Shown here: piece after piece, positions 1-6,335 of the stretch | Layout of the letters: each line of letters starts with the position of its first letter | Numbering within the stretch: the first letter of the stretch is position 1 | Source: Ignavibacteria bacterium | GTDB lineage: Bacteria; Bacteroidota; Ignavibacteria; Tepidaquicellales; OLB5 | Direction of reading: 5' to 3' | Assembly (NCBI GenBank): GCA_026417195.1 | Contig: JAOADS010000073.1 | Coordinates: 1-10,010 of the forward strand | DNA: 10,010 bases | Translations under genes and position numbers: made by a program | Notes under the pieces: model-generated | Databases searched by the model: none | What the model saw: the letters and a program-made list of their open reading frames with translations, nothing else | What the model was told of the DNA's origin: nothing

Positions 1-315
1 GGAGTAACATTTGTAACTCCTGTCAGCTCCGAAGTTCCGGAGAGGTTTTCTCTTAATCAGAACTATCCCAACCCGTTCAATCCGAAATCAAAAATCAAAA
101 TGCAGATTGCAGAATTGAGCGAGGTGAAACTTGTTGTGTATGATGTTTTGGGAAGGGAAGTGCAGACATTGGTCAACGAACAATTAAGTCCCGGCACTTA
201 TGAAGTTGATTTCGACGGAACGAATCTTCCAAGCGGAGTTTATTTTTACCGTATCATAGCAGAAGGCGAAGGACAGAAGTTTACAAAGACGATGAAGATG
301 ATACTGGTGAAGTGA
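1..315 (+). CDS. C-terminal end of a secreted protein with a T9SS type A sorting domain (partial, 5' end outside window)
   Basis: The frame is open from base 1 and encodes about 104 residues before the TGA at 313-315. It begins within a linker and then shows the hallmark PERFSLNQNYPNPFNP segment, followed by VVYDVLGREVQTLV, SPGTYEVDFDG, LPSGVYFYRI and a basic end KTMKMILVK. This is the classic C-terminal domain of Bacteroidetes/Ignavibacteria type IX secretion substrates (Por secretion system). In the family it forms a small beta-sandwich recognised by the outer-membrane T9SS machinery, and the cargo is released or anchored at the cell surface. The cargo part lies outside the window, so its function is unknown. 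The ATG at 100 is internal to the domain and is not the true start. The domain assignment is firm; the identity of the protein is not known. Confidence 0.93.
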   Translation, partial: GVTFVTPVSSEVPERFSLNQNYPNPFNPKSKIKMQIAELSEVKLVVYDVLGREVQTLVNEQLSPGTYEVDFDGTNLPSGVYFYRIIAEGEGQKFTKTMKMILVK

Positions 316-416
316 TGAAATCAAAAGATAAAAAAGGAATAATAATAACAATTAATTTATTAGCAATATTGACTTACTTTGCAAGCTCAGTTTATTTTTC
401 AAGTCTTGTGGGGTAA
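315..416 (+). CDS. Possible 33-residue single-span membrane micro-protein
   Basis: An ATG at 315-317 overlaps the last base of the preceding TGA stop (TGATG), an arrangement that allows translational coupling. The 33-codon frame ends at TAA 414-416. The peptide starts with a very basic stretch (MKSKDKKG), then a hydrophobic run rich in I, L, A, Y and F (IIITINLLAILTYFASSVYF), which would suit a single membrane helix with a cytoplasmic N-terminus. I recognise no family. AT-rich DNA easily produces short hydrophobic ORFs, and no Shine-Dalgarno is visible, so this may be chance. The charge pattern and the stop/start overlap are the only positive signs. Confidence 0.25.
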   Translation: MKSKDKKGIIITINLLAILTYFASSVYFSSLVG

Positions 417-447
417 ATTGTAAATATACAGCATCAAAACCTAAAGA

Positions 448-490
448 AACTCTGTAAATAGAAAAATCCGTCTCCAGAGTTAAGCTCTGG
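448..490. terminator. Hairpin region between convergent genes, candidate weak terminator
   Basis: CCAGAG (474-479) and CTCTGG (485-490) form a perfect 6-bp inverted repeat with a 5-base loop. The left arm can alternatively pair with AACTCTG at 448-454, because CAGAGTT (475-481) is its exact complement. The element lies between the end of the plus-strand genes (315 or 416) and the stop of the minus-strand lipoprotein gene (543), where a terminator for both is expected. The T-tracts are displaced: on the plus strand a T6 run begins about 13 bases after the stem, and on the minus strand a T5 run follows about 8 bases after it. It is therefore not a textbook intrinsic terminator. I see no other gene in 417-542. 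Confidence 0.35.
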
Positions 491-542
491 TATATGAATC
501 TATATTTTTTGAGTATTCAGAAGTTTCAATACATTTTGAAAA

Positions 543-1115
543 CTAATCACTGATCGGTATTGAACCAACATACTTAGGCTGTCCTATGTAAGGCTTGGGA
601 AAGCCTTGTTCATCTTTTTCGTCTGAAACTTCATCAAGTTCCCTCATCATTATGACGAGTTCATTGTGTCCTCTCACAATCCAGTACTCCTCTCCGCCTC
701 CGGCCCACCAGCCCCTGCATGCTGTGAGAGCATCTTCAAATCCCAGGGATTTTATTTCAGACTCAGGTAGTTCCGCAAAACCGAATTTCACCTCTTCCTT
801 TATGATATGTTTTTTACCGTTTACATAAATGGAAAGTCTGGTTACCGGCTCGCCGTATTCACCTTCTTTTAATACTTCAAAGTCCCATTTCAGATCTATT
901 TTCCCTGTATCACTTTTATGAACTACCTGTGTGGACGGATCTTCTGAAACTGATTCATTTCTTTTAACACCGTCTGACGATTTCATTCCGGTATTATCAG
1001 ATTTACTGCCGCAGGAGAAAATTACCGCTGTAACTATGAAAACCAAAATCACGCTTACCTGCCAATAAGGAAAATAGCCGGATGTTTTCCGAGTTTGATT
1101 TTTTCTTTCTTCCAT
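543..1115 (-). CDS. Putative small lipoprotein of unknown function
   Basis: From ATG 1115 the protein is about 190 residues. It has a basic N-region (MEERKNQTRKT), a hydrophobic stretch (VSVILVFIVTAVIF) and a plausible lipobox VIFSC with Cys at residue 35. A polar Ser/Asp/Lys-rich linker and a folded C-terminal part follow, with the conspicuous cluster ACRGWWAGGGEEYWIV. This suggests an exported, lipid-anchored envelope protein; no function is recognised. The start is uncertain. ATG 1115 overlaps the end of the upstream methyltransferase gene by 61 bp. The open frame extends to a TTG at 1175. A GTG at 1052 lies just past the upstream stop, behind GGCAGG, but would give a signal peptide without positive charges. 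Whichever start is used, the gene appears to be translated with the methyltransferase from one transcript. Confidence 0.7.
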   Translation of the reverse strand: MEERKNQTRKTSGYFPYWQVSVILVFIVTAVIFSCGSKSDNTGMKSSDGVKRNESVSEDPSTQVVHKSDTGKIDLKWDFEVLKEGEYGEPVTRLSIYVNGKKHIIKEEVKFGFAELPESEIKSLGFEDALTACRGWWAGGGEEYWIVRGHNELVIMMRELDEVSDEKDEQGFPKPYIGQPKYVGSIPISD

Positions 1116-1762
1116 TTTGAGATTTTTTTTGATTTTATGAATTCTGTTTCCAGAGTTATTTCTTTTGCAATACAAAGTCTGTGATTTTCATTAACAACTT
1201 CCATGATGTCTTCCAGAAGCTTGTCATTTCTCTGAGGTGCCTCTATAAATATCACGGTTATACCAGTAGAAGAGATTAACCGTGAAATTTCATTTAGTCT
1301 TCTGCGTCTCCTTAATCTTTCAACAGGCAGATAGCCCTCAAACATAAAGTTCTGCCCGTTAAGTCCTGAAGCCATGAGAGCAAGTATAACTGAAGAAGGT
1401 CCCGTTAAGGGAACAACGTCAATTCCCATTTCATGAGCTGCTGAAACAAGTTCACTGCCCGGATCAGCAACACATGGTACGCCAGCCTCTGAAAGTAAAC
1501 CTAAGTTTAAACCTTTCTCTGCAGGTATGAGATATTCTCTTATGGATTTAGCAGAGGTGTTTACATTTAAGATTGAAAAGGAAAGTTCTCCCGGCTTGCT
1601 CTTTATTCCGGCTGATTTCAGGAAACTTACTGCTGAATTTACATTTTCAACTATATAATGGCTGATATTATTAATTACCTCCCTGACGTAAGGTGGAATT
1701 GTTCTGTTTAAATCATAGTTTCCTAAAGAAACCGGTATGAGATAAAGTTTACCTTTTTGCAA
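1055..1762 (-). CDS. SAM-dependent methyltransferase, RsmI-like short form (tetrapyrrole methylase fold)
   Basis: The 235-residue product begins QKGKLYLIPVSLGN, like the first strand of RsmI/tetrapyrrole methylases. It carries SEAGVPCVADPGSELV (residues 91-106), matching the RsmI ISDAGTPLISDPG motif. PLTGPSSVILALMASGL (118-134) matches the PLPGPCAAITAL motif, and FEGYLP and IFIEAPQRNDKLLEDI (171-186) match EGFLP and the IFYES.HR motif. RsmI 2'-O-methylates C1402 of 16S rRNA. This protein is shorter than classical RsmI (about 280 residues) and belongs to the short COG0313 type common in Bacteroidetes, so the exact rRNA target is inferred only. An Arg run at 151-155 may bind RNA. The start is a TTG at 1762: the frame is closed by TAA two codons upstream, and the N-terminus aligns with the family from here. 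The gene is divergent from the M15 peptidase, with 41 bp between the starts. Confidence 0.88.
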   Translation of the reverse strand: MQKGKLYLIPVSLGNYDLNRTIPPYVREVINNISHYIVENVNSAVSFLKSAGIKSKPGELSFSILNVNTSAKSIREYLIPAEKGLNLGLLSEAGVPCVADPGSELVSAAHEMGIDVVPLTGPSSVILALMASGLNGQNFMFEGYLPVERLRRRRRLNEISRLISSTGITVIFIEAPQRNDKLLEDIMEVVNENHRLCIAKEITLETEFIKSKKISKWKKEKIKLGKHPAIFLIGR

Positions 1763-1803
1763 GACTGCTTAAAGTATATATTTGCCTTAAACTGAAAGCG
1801 TAA

Positions 1804-2607
1804 ATGGCTAATTATATTTTTATAGTTTCTCTTTTTATTCTGCTTTGTAATCCGGTAAAGCAAAGTTACAGAAATATTGAATTAAATAATATTCAGAGTG
1901 AAGAAAGAGCAGATTATAACAATAAGTTCTCAAATCTGATAAAAGCCTACCCTGATTTCCTTGACTCGGTTGACTCTGAATATCTCTACTGGAAAGACGG
2001 AACAGTTATGAAACTTGATGATGGAATAAAAGATAAATCACATGATGAAAAACTTGATAATCCTGATATTGAAGATATGCTGAGTCAGAATTATCCTAAA
2101 GGCAGAGAGTGGAATCCGCCTCCGCCGGAGAATTTTGAGCCGGGCAGGATAAGATATGAAGCTTTCTTTAAGAAAATGTACGGTTCGTCATCTCACGAAG
2201 TGAAAAAAAATCTTGTTACAGTGCACTGGTTACCTTCAATATGTAACTGTAAGGTTCAGTTTAATAAAATCAACGGAGCTGCGGAGAAACTTAAAGCTGT
2301 ATCAGATGAAATTGAGTCTAAACTTGGAAAGGAATTTCACAAATATCTCAGTGAAACTGCAGGTACATTTAACTGGAGGAACATTGCCGGAACAACAAGA
2401 TTAAGCACGCATGCTTTCGGAACAGCAATTGACATCAATACCAAATATTCAAACTACTGGAAATGGGATAGTGATCTTGTATGGAAAAATCAGATACCAA
2501 TGGAAATAGTTGAAATCTTTGAAAAGCATGGTTTCATCTGGGGAGGTAAATGGTATCACTATGATACGATGCATTTTGAATACCGTCCTGAGCTACTGAT
2601 TGACTGA
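1804..2607 (+). CDS. Exported M15-family zinc peptidase (D-alanyl-D-alanine carboxypeptidase-like)
   Basis: This 267-residue protein has an N-terminal hydrophobic segment (YIFIVSLFILLC, residues 4-15) that should act as a signal peptide or anchor. Cys15 is in a poor lipobox context. The catalytic domain is at the C-terminus. RLSTHAFGTAIDIN (199-212) supplies the SxHxxGxAxD zinc motif, with H203 and D210 as ligands. WGGKWYHYDTMHFEYRPEL (246-264) supplies the catalytic acidic residue D254 and the third zinc ligand H257, as in VanY/VanX-type and peptidase_M15_4 enzymes. Such enzymes cleave D-Ala-D-Ala or other peptidoglycan cross-links in the periplasm, so a role in wall turnover or recycling is likely. 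The ~190 residues before the domain include a Pro-rich WNPPPPENFEPG segment. The stop at 2605-2607 abuts the opposing gene's stop with no gap. Confidence 0.87.
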   Translation: MANYIFIVSLFILLCNPVKQSYRNIELNNIQSEERADYNNKFSNLIKAYPDFLDSVDSEYLYWKDGTVMKLDDGIKDKSHDEKLDNPDIEDMLSQNYPKGREWNPPPPENFEPGRIRYEAFFKKMYGSSSHEVKKNLVTVHWLPSICNCKVQFNKINGAAEKLKAVSDEIESKLGKEFHKYLSETAGTFNWRNIAGTTRLSTHAFGTAIDINTKYSNYWKWDSDLVWKNQIPMEIVEIFEKHGFIWGGKWYHYDTMHFEYRPELLID

Positions 2608-3921
2608 TCACCTTTTCATGATTTTCTCAATCTCTGTTGCCTCTCTGGGTAACGCTGAAGACAACACTTCACATCCGTTTTCGGTAACAAGCACATCATC
2701 CTCTATGCGTACTCCGATGTTATGCCATTTTTTATCAACACCGGAATTCTCTGAAATATAGATGCCCGGTTCAACTGCAAGAACCATTCCGGGTCTTAAA
2801 ATCTGTCCCCTTCTTATCCCGTCAGGTGAATCGTAGCTTCCTGCATCGTGAACATCAAGACCAACCCAGTGTGAAGTGCCGTGCATAAAGAATTTCATTA
2901 CGTTTTCATCCGGCTTAAGCAAACCAAGCCCGACGAGCTCATTTTTTATAACAGCCCTTGCAACACTGTCAATCTGATAAAACCTTGCTCCCGGCTTTAT
3001 TATATTTATCGCTTCCTTCTGGGCTTTCAGGACTATTTCATAAATTATCCTTTGTTCTTCACTGAACCTGCCGTTAACAGGAAATGTTCTTGTAATATCT
3101 GCTGTATAGTAATTGTACTCAGCTCCCACGTCCATGAGAACGATATCTCCGTCTTCGGTTTTGCGGTTATTTGATGTGTAGTGCAGAATGCAGGAGTTTT
3201 TACCTGAACCAACTATTGAAGGGAAACCATTTCTTTTACTGCCACCCATTCTGAAATTATATTCAACTATTGCCTGAAGTTCATATTCGTAAATTCCCGG
3301 TGTGGCTTGCCTCATGGTTTCTATCAGGGCTGAACTGGTGATATCAATTGCTTTCTTCAGCTGAGCAATTTCATATTCAGACTTTATGAGTCTCATCTCA
3401 GCAATCAACGGATTCAGATCATATCCTTCAGACTCAACAGGTATTTTTTTTGACAGCTCATTATCAGATTTAGGATAATAAATCTTTCTTTTATTAAGGG
3501 AAGATAGGAAGCTGTCAAATTCGGAAATGTCGTAGCATTCATCTGCTCCGAATTTTTCCTTTGTCTTTTCTATTCCGTAAATTTCTCCGGTCCATATTTC
3601 AAGAGCCGGATTTTTAGGCTGAACAAATAAAATAAATCTGCCGCTTAAGCCATCTATTAAGGCAGCACTTTTAGGTTCCTCAAATCCCGTAAGATAGTAA
3701 AAATTACTTCCCTGCCTGTATTCATATTCAACATCTCCGTTTCTTATATAAACAGGTGCTGAAGTTATAACCGCTACAGCATTACCGATTTTTTCCTTGA
3801 GTTTATTTCTACGCTCAGCATATTCCCCGGCAGGAAATTCCCCGGAATATATAAACGAACAGACACAAAGTGCGAGAAAAAATATTAACAGGCTTTTATG
3901 AAATGAACGTTCTCGGTTCAT
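2608..3921 (-). CDS. pepP: Exported Xaa-Pro aminopeptidase (M24B, PepP-like)
   Basis: From ATG 3921 the product is 437 residues, close to E. coli PepP (about 440) plus a signal peptide. Residues 1-28 (basic MNRERSFHK, then a hydrophobic core and a plausible cut near YSGE) indicate export. Next come the N-terminal AMP_N domain (RQGSNFYYLTGFEEPKSA) and the C-terminal pita-bread domain. The five metal ligands are present: D264 (LMDVGAEY), D275 (ADITRTFP), H351 (GTSHWVGLDVHD), E384 (VEPGIYI) and E407 (VRIEDD). The family uses two Mn ions to remove an N-terminal residue preceding proline. A cytoplasmic enzyme is the usual case; the signal peptide here argues for a periplasmic role in peptide uptake. 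The frame extends to a TTG at 3948, but the ATG gives a better signal peptide. It overlaps the upstream gene by 26 bp, so the two are probably co-transcribed. Confidence 0.92.
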   Translation of the reverse strand: MNRERSFHKSLLIFFLALCVCSFIYSGEFPAGEYAERRNKLKEKIGNAVAVITSAPVYIRNGDVEYEYRQGSNFYYLTGFEEPKSAALIDGLSGRFILFVQPKNPALEIWTGEIYGIEKTKEKFGADECYDISEFDSFLSSLNKRKIYYPKSDNELSKKIPVESEGYDLNPLIAEMRLIKSEYEIAQLKKAIDITSSALIETMRQATPGIYEYELQAIVEYNFRMGGSKRNGFPSIVGSGKNSCILHYTSNNRKTEDGDIVLMDVGAEYNYYTADITRTFPVNGRFSEEQRIIYEIVLKAQKEAINIIKPGARFYQIDSVARAVIKNELVGLGLLKPDENVMKFFMHGTSHWVGLDVHDAGSYDSPDGIRRGQILRPGMVLAVEPGIYISENSGVDKKWHNIGVRIEDDVLVTENGCEVLSSALPREATEIEKIMKR

Positions 3922-4576
3922 CAGATGAATTTTTTTCAAGGTATTCAAGAAACTTCCTCTTTGCTACCGGCATTATGGTTTCCCTGAAAGGAAAGCTAAG
4001 CTGAGTATCTATGTGATAAACTATCTGGTTTAGTATATCTCCTGAGATGATAAGATTTCTGAGAGATTCACTTGGCATGGTTATAATACTGATTTTAAAA
4101 CTATCCACTTCCTTTGTCTTCAGAACCCTGTAAAGGCTGTTTGAATATTTCATTACCTTCATCTGCATGTTACGGTTATCCGGAATTGCAAAATAGCCTT
4201 CTCTGTTGAAAGGTGAATCTAAGCCTATAGATTCAATGTTTATGTTATCACTGACAAAATCATATATGGCACGGGCATTTTCAAGGCAGTTCAAAATCTG
4301 TTTCATAGCCCATTCCATCAGCTCAAAGCTTTTTTCAAGTTCAGAGTTTGCTGAAGACTCATTTACTTCAGCTTCAGAACTTTCCCTTTGCGTTATTCTG
4401 TAATAATTATCAAGTATTTCTGTCAGCTGGCTATGTATATTTATAAGTATCTGATAGGTAGGATAAAGTCTGGTTTTGTCTAATTCTCTCTGACACATAA
4501 GCAACTTATTCATAAGCAGATACCGTGATTTTTCAGGGTCTTTTGCTGATGTGAAATCATTTATTGTAATTTCCAT
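3896..4576 (-). CDS. Conserved-looking cytoplasmic protein of unknown function
   Basis: The gene encodes 226 residues from ATG 4576 and has no signal peptide or membrane helix. The N-terminal half is predicted largely helical, with an acidic segment (QRESSEAEVNESSANSELEKS, about 63-83) linking two helical parts. The middle carries ENARAIYDFVSDNINIESIGL, and the C-terminal part ends in PVAKRKFLEYLEKN. I have an impression of similar IYDFV.ENI.IE-containing hypothetical proteins in Bacteroidetes/Ignavibacteria, but I cannot assign a function. The end of the gene overlaps the pepP-like start by 26 bp, pointing to an operon. Its leader (about 150 nt from the predicted promoter) contains alternating complementary segments that could regulate it. 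Coding status is well supported by length, operon overlap and normal composition; the function is open. Confidence 0.8.
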   Translation of the reverse strand: MEITINDFTSAKDPEKSRYLLMNKLLMCQRELDKTRLYPTYQILINIHSQLTEILDNYYRITQRESSEAEVNESSANSELEKSFELMEWAMKQILNCLENARAIYDFVSDNINIESIGLDSPFNREGYFAIPDNRNMQMKVMKYSNSLYRVLKTKEVDSFKISIITMPSESLRNLIISGDILNQIVYHIDTQLSFPFRETIMPVAKRKFLEYLEKNSSDEPRTFIS

Positions 4577-4599
4577 AGTTGTTAAATTAATTTACAATA

Positions 4600-4734
4600 A
4601 TGATATCATTAAATTTAAAACTTCCGCTTCAATATAACATAACGGAAAGCAGGATTGTTTCCGAGGGCAAAGGGGGATGGTTTAACGGAACAAAGATTAG
4701 TTATAACAGTAATTTTTTAAAACTTACTATGTAA
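4600..4734 (+). CDS. Doubtful 44-codon ORF antisense to the 4576 leader
   Basis: An ATG at 4600 opens 44 codons ending at TAA 4732-4734, divergent from the gene starting at 4576. The peptide (starting MISLNLKLPLQYNITES) is soluble-looking, with a GKGGWFNGTKISYN stretch resembling beta-hairpin sequence. There is no Shine-Dalgarno and I recognise no family. The ORF covers exactly the alternating inverted repeats, which could by themselves explain the sequence pattern. It is likelier to be chance than a gene. Confidence 0.12.
   Translation: MISLNLKLPLQYNITESRIVSEGKGGWFNGTKISYNSNFLKLTM
4617..4693 (-). promoter_or_regulatory. Attenuator-like leader with four alternating complementary segments
   Basis: Read on the minus strand, the leader holds segment 1 TTGTTCCG (4693-4686), segment 2 CGGAAACAA (4663-4655), segment 3 TTTCCG (4648-4643) and segment 4 CGGAAG (4626-4621), then TTTT (4620-4617). 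Segment 1 pairs with 2 (8 bp, one bulged A). Segment 2 pairs with 3 (6 bp, 9-base loop). Segment 3 pairs with 4 (5 bp plus a G-U pair), directly followed by U residues. This gives 1:2 plus 3:4 (terminator-like) as an alternative to 2:3 (antiterminator-like), the logic of classical attenuators. It lies between a predicted promoter and the unknown gene. The stems are short and the U-tract is only four long, so this is a hypothesis. Confidence 0.35.
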
Positions 4735-4762
4735 TTTTAACTATGATTTTACGTTTTGTCAA
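4734..4762 (-). promoter_or_regulatory. Sigma70-like promoter for the unknown gene and pepP, with palindrome over -35
   Basis: On the minus strand TTGACA (4762-4757) and TAAAAT (4739-4734) are separated by 17 bases, a near-consensus primary-sigma promoter. It lies 34 bp after the trpS stop and about 158 bp before the ATG at 4576. The -35 box lies inside the palindrome TTGTCA-A-TGACAA (4756-4768, plus strand), which could be a repressor site. Primary sigma factors in Bacteroidetes often prefer other motifs, so the match may carry less weight here than in a proteobacterium. Confidence 0.5.
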
Positions 4763-4796
4763 TGACAAGATAATGGGCAAATAGCAATTAGCTTTT

Positions 4797-5789
4797 CTAA
4801 AGCATTAGCCCGATCTTTTCCCAGACTTCTTGTTTTGTAGCCGAAGCAACAGTTCTTGCCTTTTCTGCTCCTTGTTTTAAAACATTAAGAACATATTGAA
4901 CGTCTTTCTTCAGCTGTTCTCTTTTTTCCCTGTATGGTTTAAATGTGTCGAGGATTTTCTCAAATAAAAGTTTTTTCGCATCACCATATCCGAAACCTCC
5001 GGCTCTGTATTTTTCCGCAAGAGTCTTTTTCTCACTCTCATCTGCAAAAAGGGAGTATAACTTAAACACAGTATCGTTTTCCGGATCTTTTGGTTCTTCA
5101 AGTGGCGTTGAATCAGTTACTATCCCCATTACCTGTTTCCGTAAAGTCTTTTCGTCAGAAAACATATTTATCACATTTCCGTAGCTCTTGCTCATTTTAT
5201 TTTTTCCGTCTGTACCTATAACATAGCCAAATTCTTTATGAATAAGTGGCTCCGGTAATTTAAAAACCTCTCCGTAAATACGGTTAAATTTACCTGCTAT
5301 GTCTCTTGCAATTTCAACGTGCTGCTTCTGATCCCTGCCTACCGGCACAAGATCTGGTTTGTATATGAGTATATCCACAGCCATAAGCACGGGATAACCG
5401 AAAAGTCCGGCTGTTGCATCCTTTGAACCTTTTGCAACTGCATCCTTATACGCATGAGCCTGCTCGAGCATACTCACTGGTGTTACACAGTTGAGTATCC
5501 ATGTAAGCTCAGAATGTTCATGGATATCGCTTTGTCTGAAGAAAACAGTTTTGTCTGGCTCCAAACCAATTGCAAGATAGTCAATTGCAAGATTAAGGAT
5601 TAGTTCCCGGAGCTTCTCTGGATTTTTTATGGTAGTAAGAGCGTGAAGGTCAGCAATGAATATAAAAGTTTCTGCGTCGCTGTTCTGAATTTCAATGTGA
5701 GACTTCATTGCACCGAAATAATTACCAAGGTGAGGCAGACCACTCGGCTGAACTCCGGAAAGAATTCTTTTGCTTTTTAACTGATTCAT
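4797..5789 (-). CDS. trpS: Tryptophanyl-tRNA synthetase
   Basis: This 330-residue class I aminoacyl-tRNA synthetase charges tRNA-Trp with tryptophan in the cytoplasm. The N-terminus has SGVQPSGLPHLGNYFGAM with the HIGH-type signature HLGN at residues 20-23. FIADLHALT (44-52) follows, then LMAVDILIYKPDLVPVGRDQ (135-154), typical of bacterial TrpRS, and KMSKS at 198-202. Length matches the usual 325-340 residues. The ATG at 5789 fits the family N-terminus. The gene starts 9 bp after the nuoJ stop, so the two are likely on one transcript. No clear intrinsic terminator follows the TAG stop before the next promoter 34 bp on. Confidence 0.97.
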   Translation of the reverse strand: MNQLKSKRILSGVQPSGLPHLGNYFGAMKSHIEIQNSDAETFIFIADLHALTTIKNPEKLRELILNLAIDYLAIGLEPDKTVFFRQSDIHEHSELTWILNCVTPVSMLEQAHAYKDAVAKGSKDATAGLFGYPVLMAVDILIYKPDLVPVGRDQKQHVEIARDIAGKFNRIYGEVFKLPEPLIHKEFGYVIGTDGKNKMSKSYGNVINMFSDEKTLRKQVMGIVTDSTPLEEPKDPENDTVFKLYSLFADESEKKTLAEKYRAGGFGYGDAKKLLFEKILDTFKPYREKREQLKKDVQYVLNVLKQGAEKARTVASATKQEVWEKIGLML

Positions 5790-5798
5790 ATCTGAGGC

Positions 5799-6317
5799 TT
5801 ACTCAAATTTCTTCTGGGCAAGAACTATGGCACCTACAATTGCAGCAAGAAGTATAAAGGTAACAAGTTCAAACGGGAATGAATATGTTGTATAGAGTTC
5901 TTTTCCGATAAACTCAGTCGTACCCATTTCTTCAGCAAGCGGGCTAAGTGTTCTGAATTTATCTGTAAAAGCAAAGAAAGTAGTTATACCTACAGTTGAT
6001 AAAAACAAAAGGGCAATTATGATTGCTCCAAGTTTTTTATATGTTAAGTTCTCAACGAGTTTTGATTCGTCTTTTAAACTAAGCAACATAATTACAAAAA
6101 GGAAAAGCACCATGATTGCACCGGCATATACAAGTATCTGTATTATTGCTATAAACTCAGCTCTTAACATAAGATAAATAGCAGAAACTGAAAAGAAGTT
6201 GACAATAAGATATAAGGCACTTATGACGGGGCTTCGTCTTGTAATCATCATAATAGCAGAGCCTACAGCAATGCTGGAAAAAAGTAACACCATAATATTT
6301 TCAAAATTCCAGATCAT
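5799..6317 (-). CDS. nuoJ: NADH-quinone oxidoreductase subunit J
   Basis: This 172-residue membrane protein has five predicted helices (about 5-26, 30-50, 54-80, 95-117 and 147-167). Diagnostic segments are SPVISALYLIVNFFSVSAIY, then RAEFIAIIQILVYAGAIMVL (52-71, with the conserved kinked third helix), and YSFPFELVTFILLAAIVGAI (145-164). NuoJ (ND6 homologue) is part of the membrane arm of respiratory complex I and contributes to proton translocation coupling. The odd point is location: nuoJ normally sits between nuoI and nuoK, but here a tRNA lies upstream and trpS downstream, with no other nuo gene in the window. The ATG at 6317 is the natural start, and only 18 bases separate it from the tRNA 3' end, so it is presumably co-transcribed with and processed from the tRNA. 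Confidence 0.94.
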   Translation of the reverse strand: MIWNFENIMVLLFSSIAVGSAIMMITRRSPVISALYLIVNFFSVSAIYLMLRAEFIAIIQILVYAGAIMVLFLFVIMLLSLKDESKLVENLTYKKLGAIIIALLFLSTVGITTFFAFTDKFRTLSPLAEEMGTTEFIGKELYTTYSFPFELVTFILLAAIVGAIVLAQKKFE

Positions 6318-6335
6318 TATGATCTATTATCCGTG

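Noticed and set aside
595..828. Plus-strand ORF of 77 codons inside the small lipoprotein gene
   Set aside because: It is antisense to a better-supported gene and its Ser/Pro-rich product looks like a reverse-frame shadow.
4945..5184. Plus-strand ORF within trpS
   Set aside because: It is antisense to an unmistakable trpS and has no supporting features.
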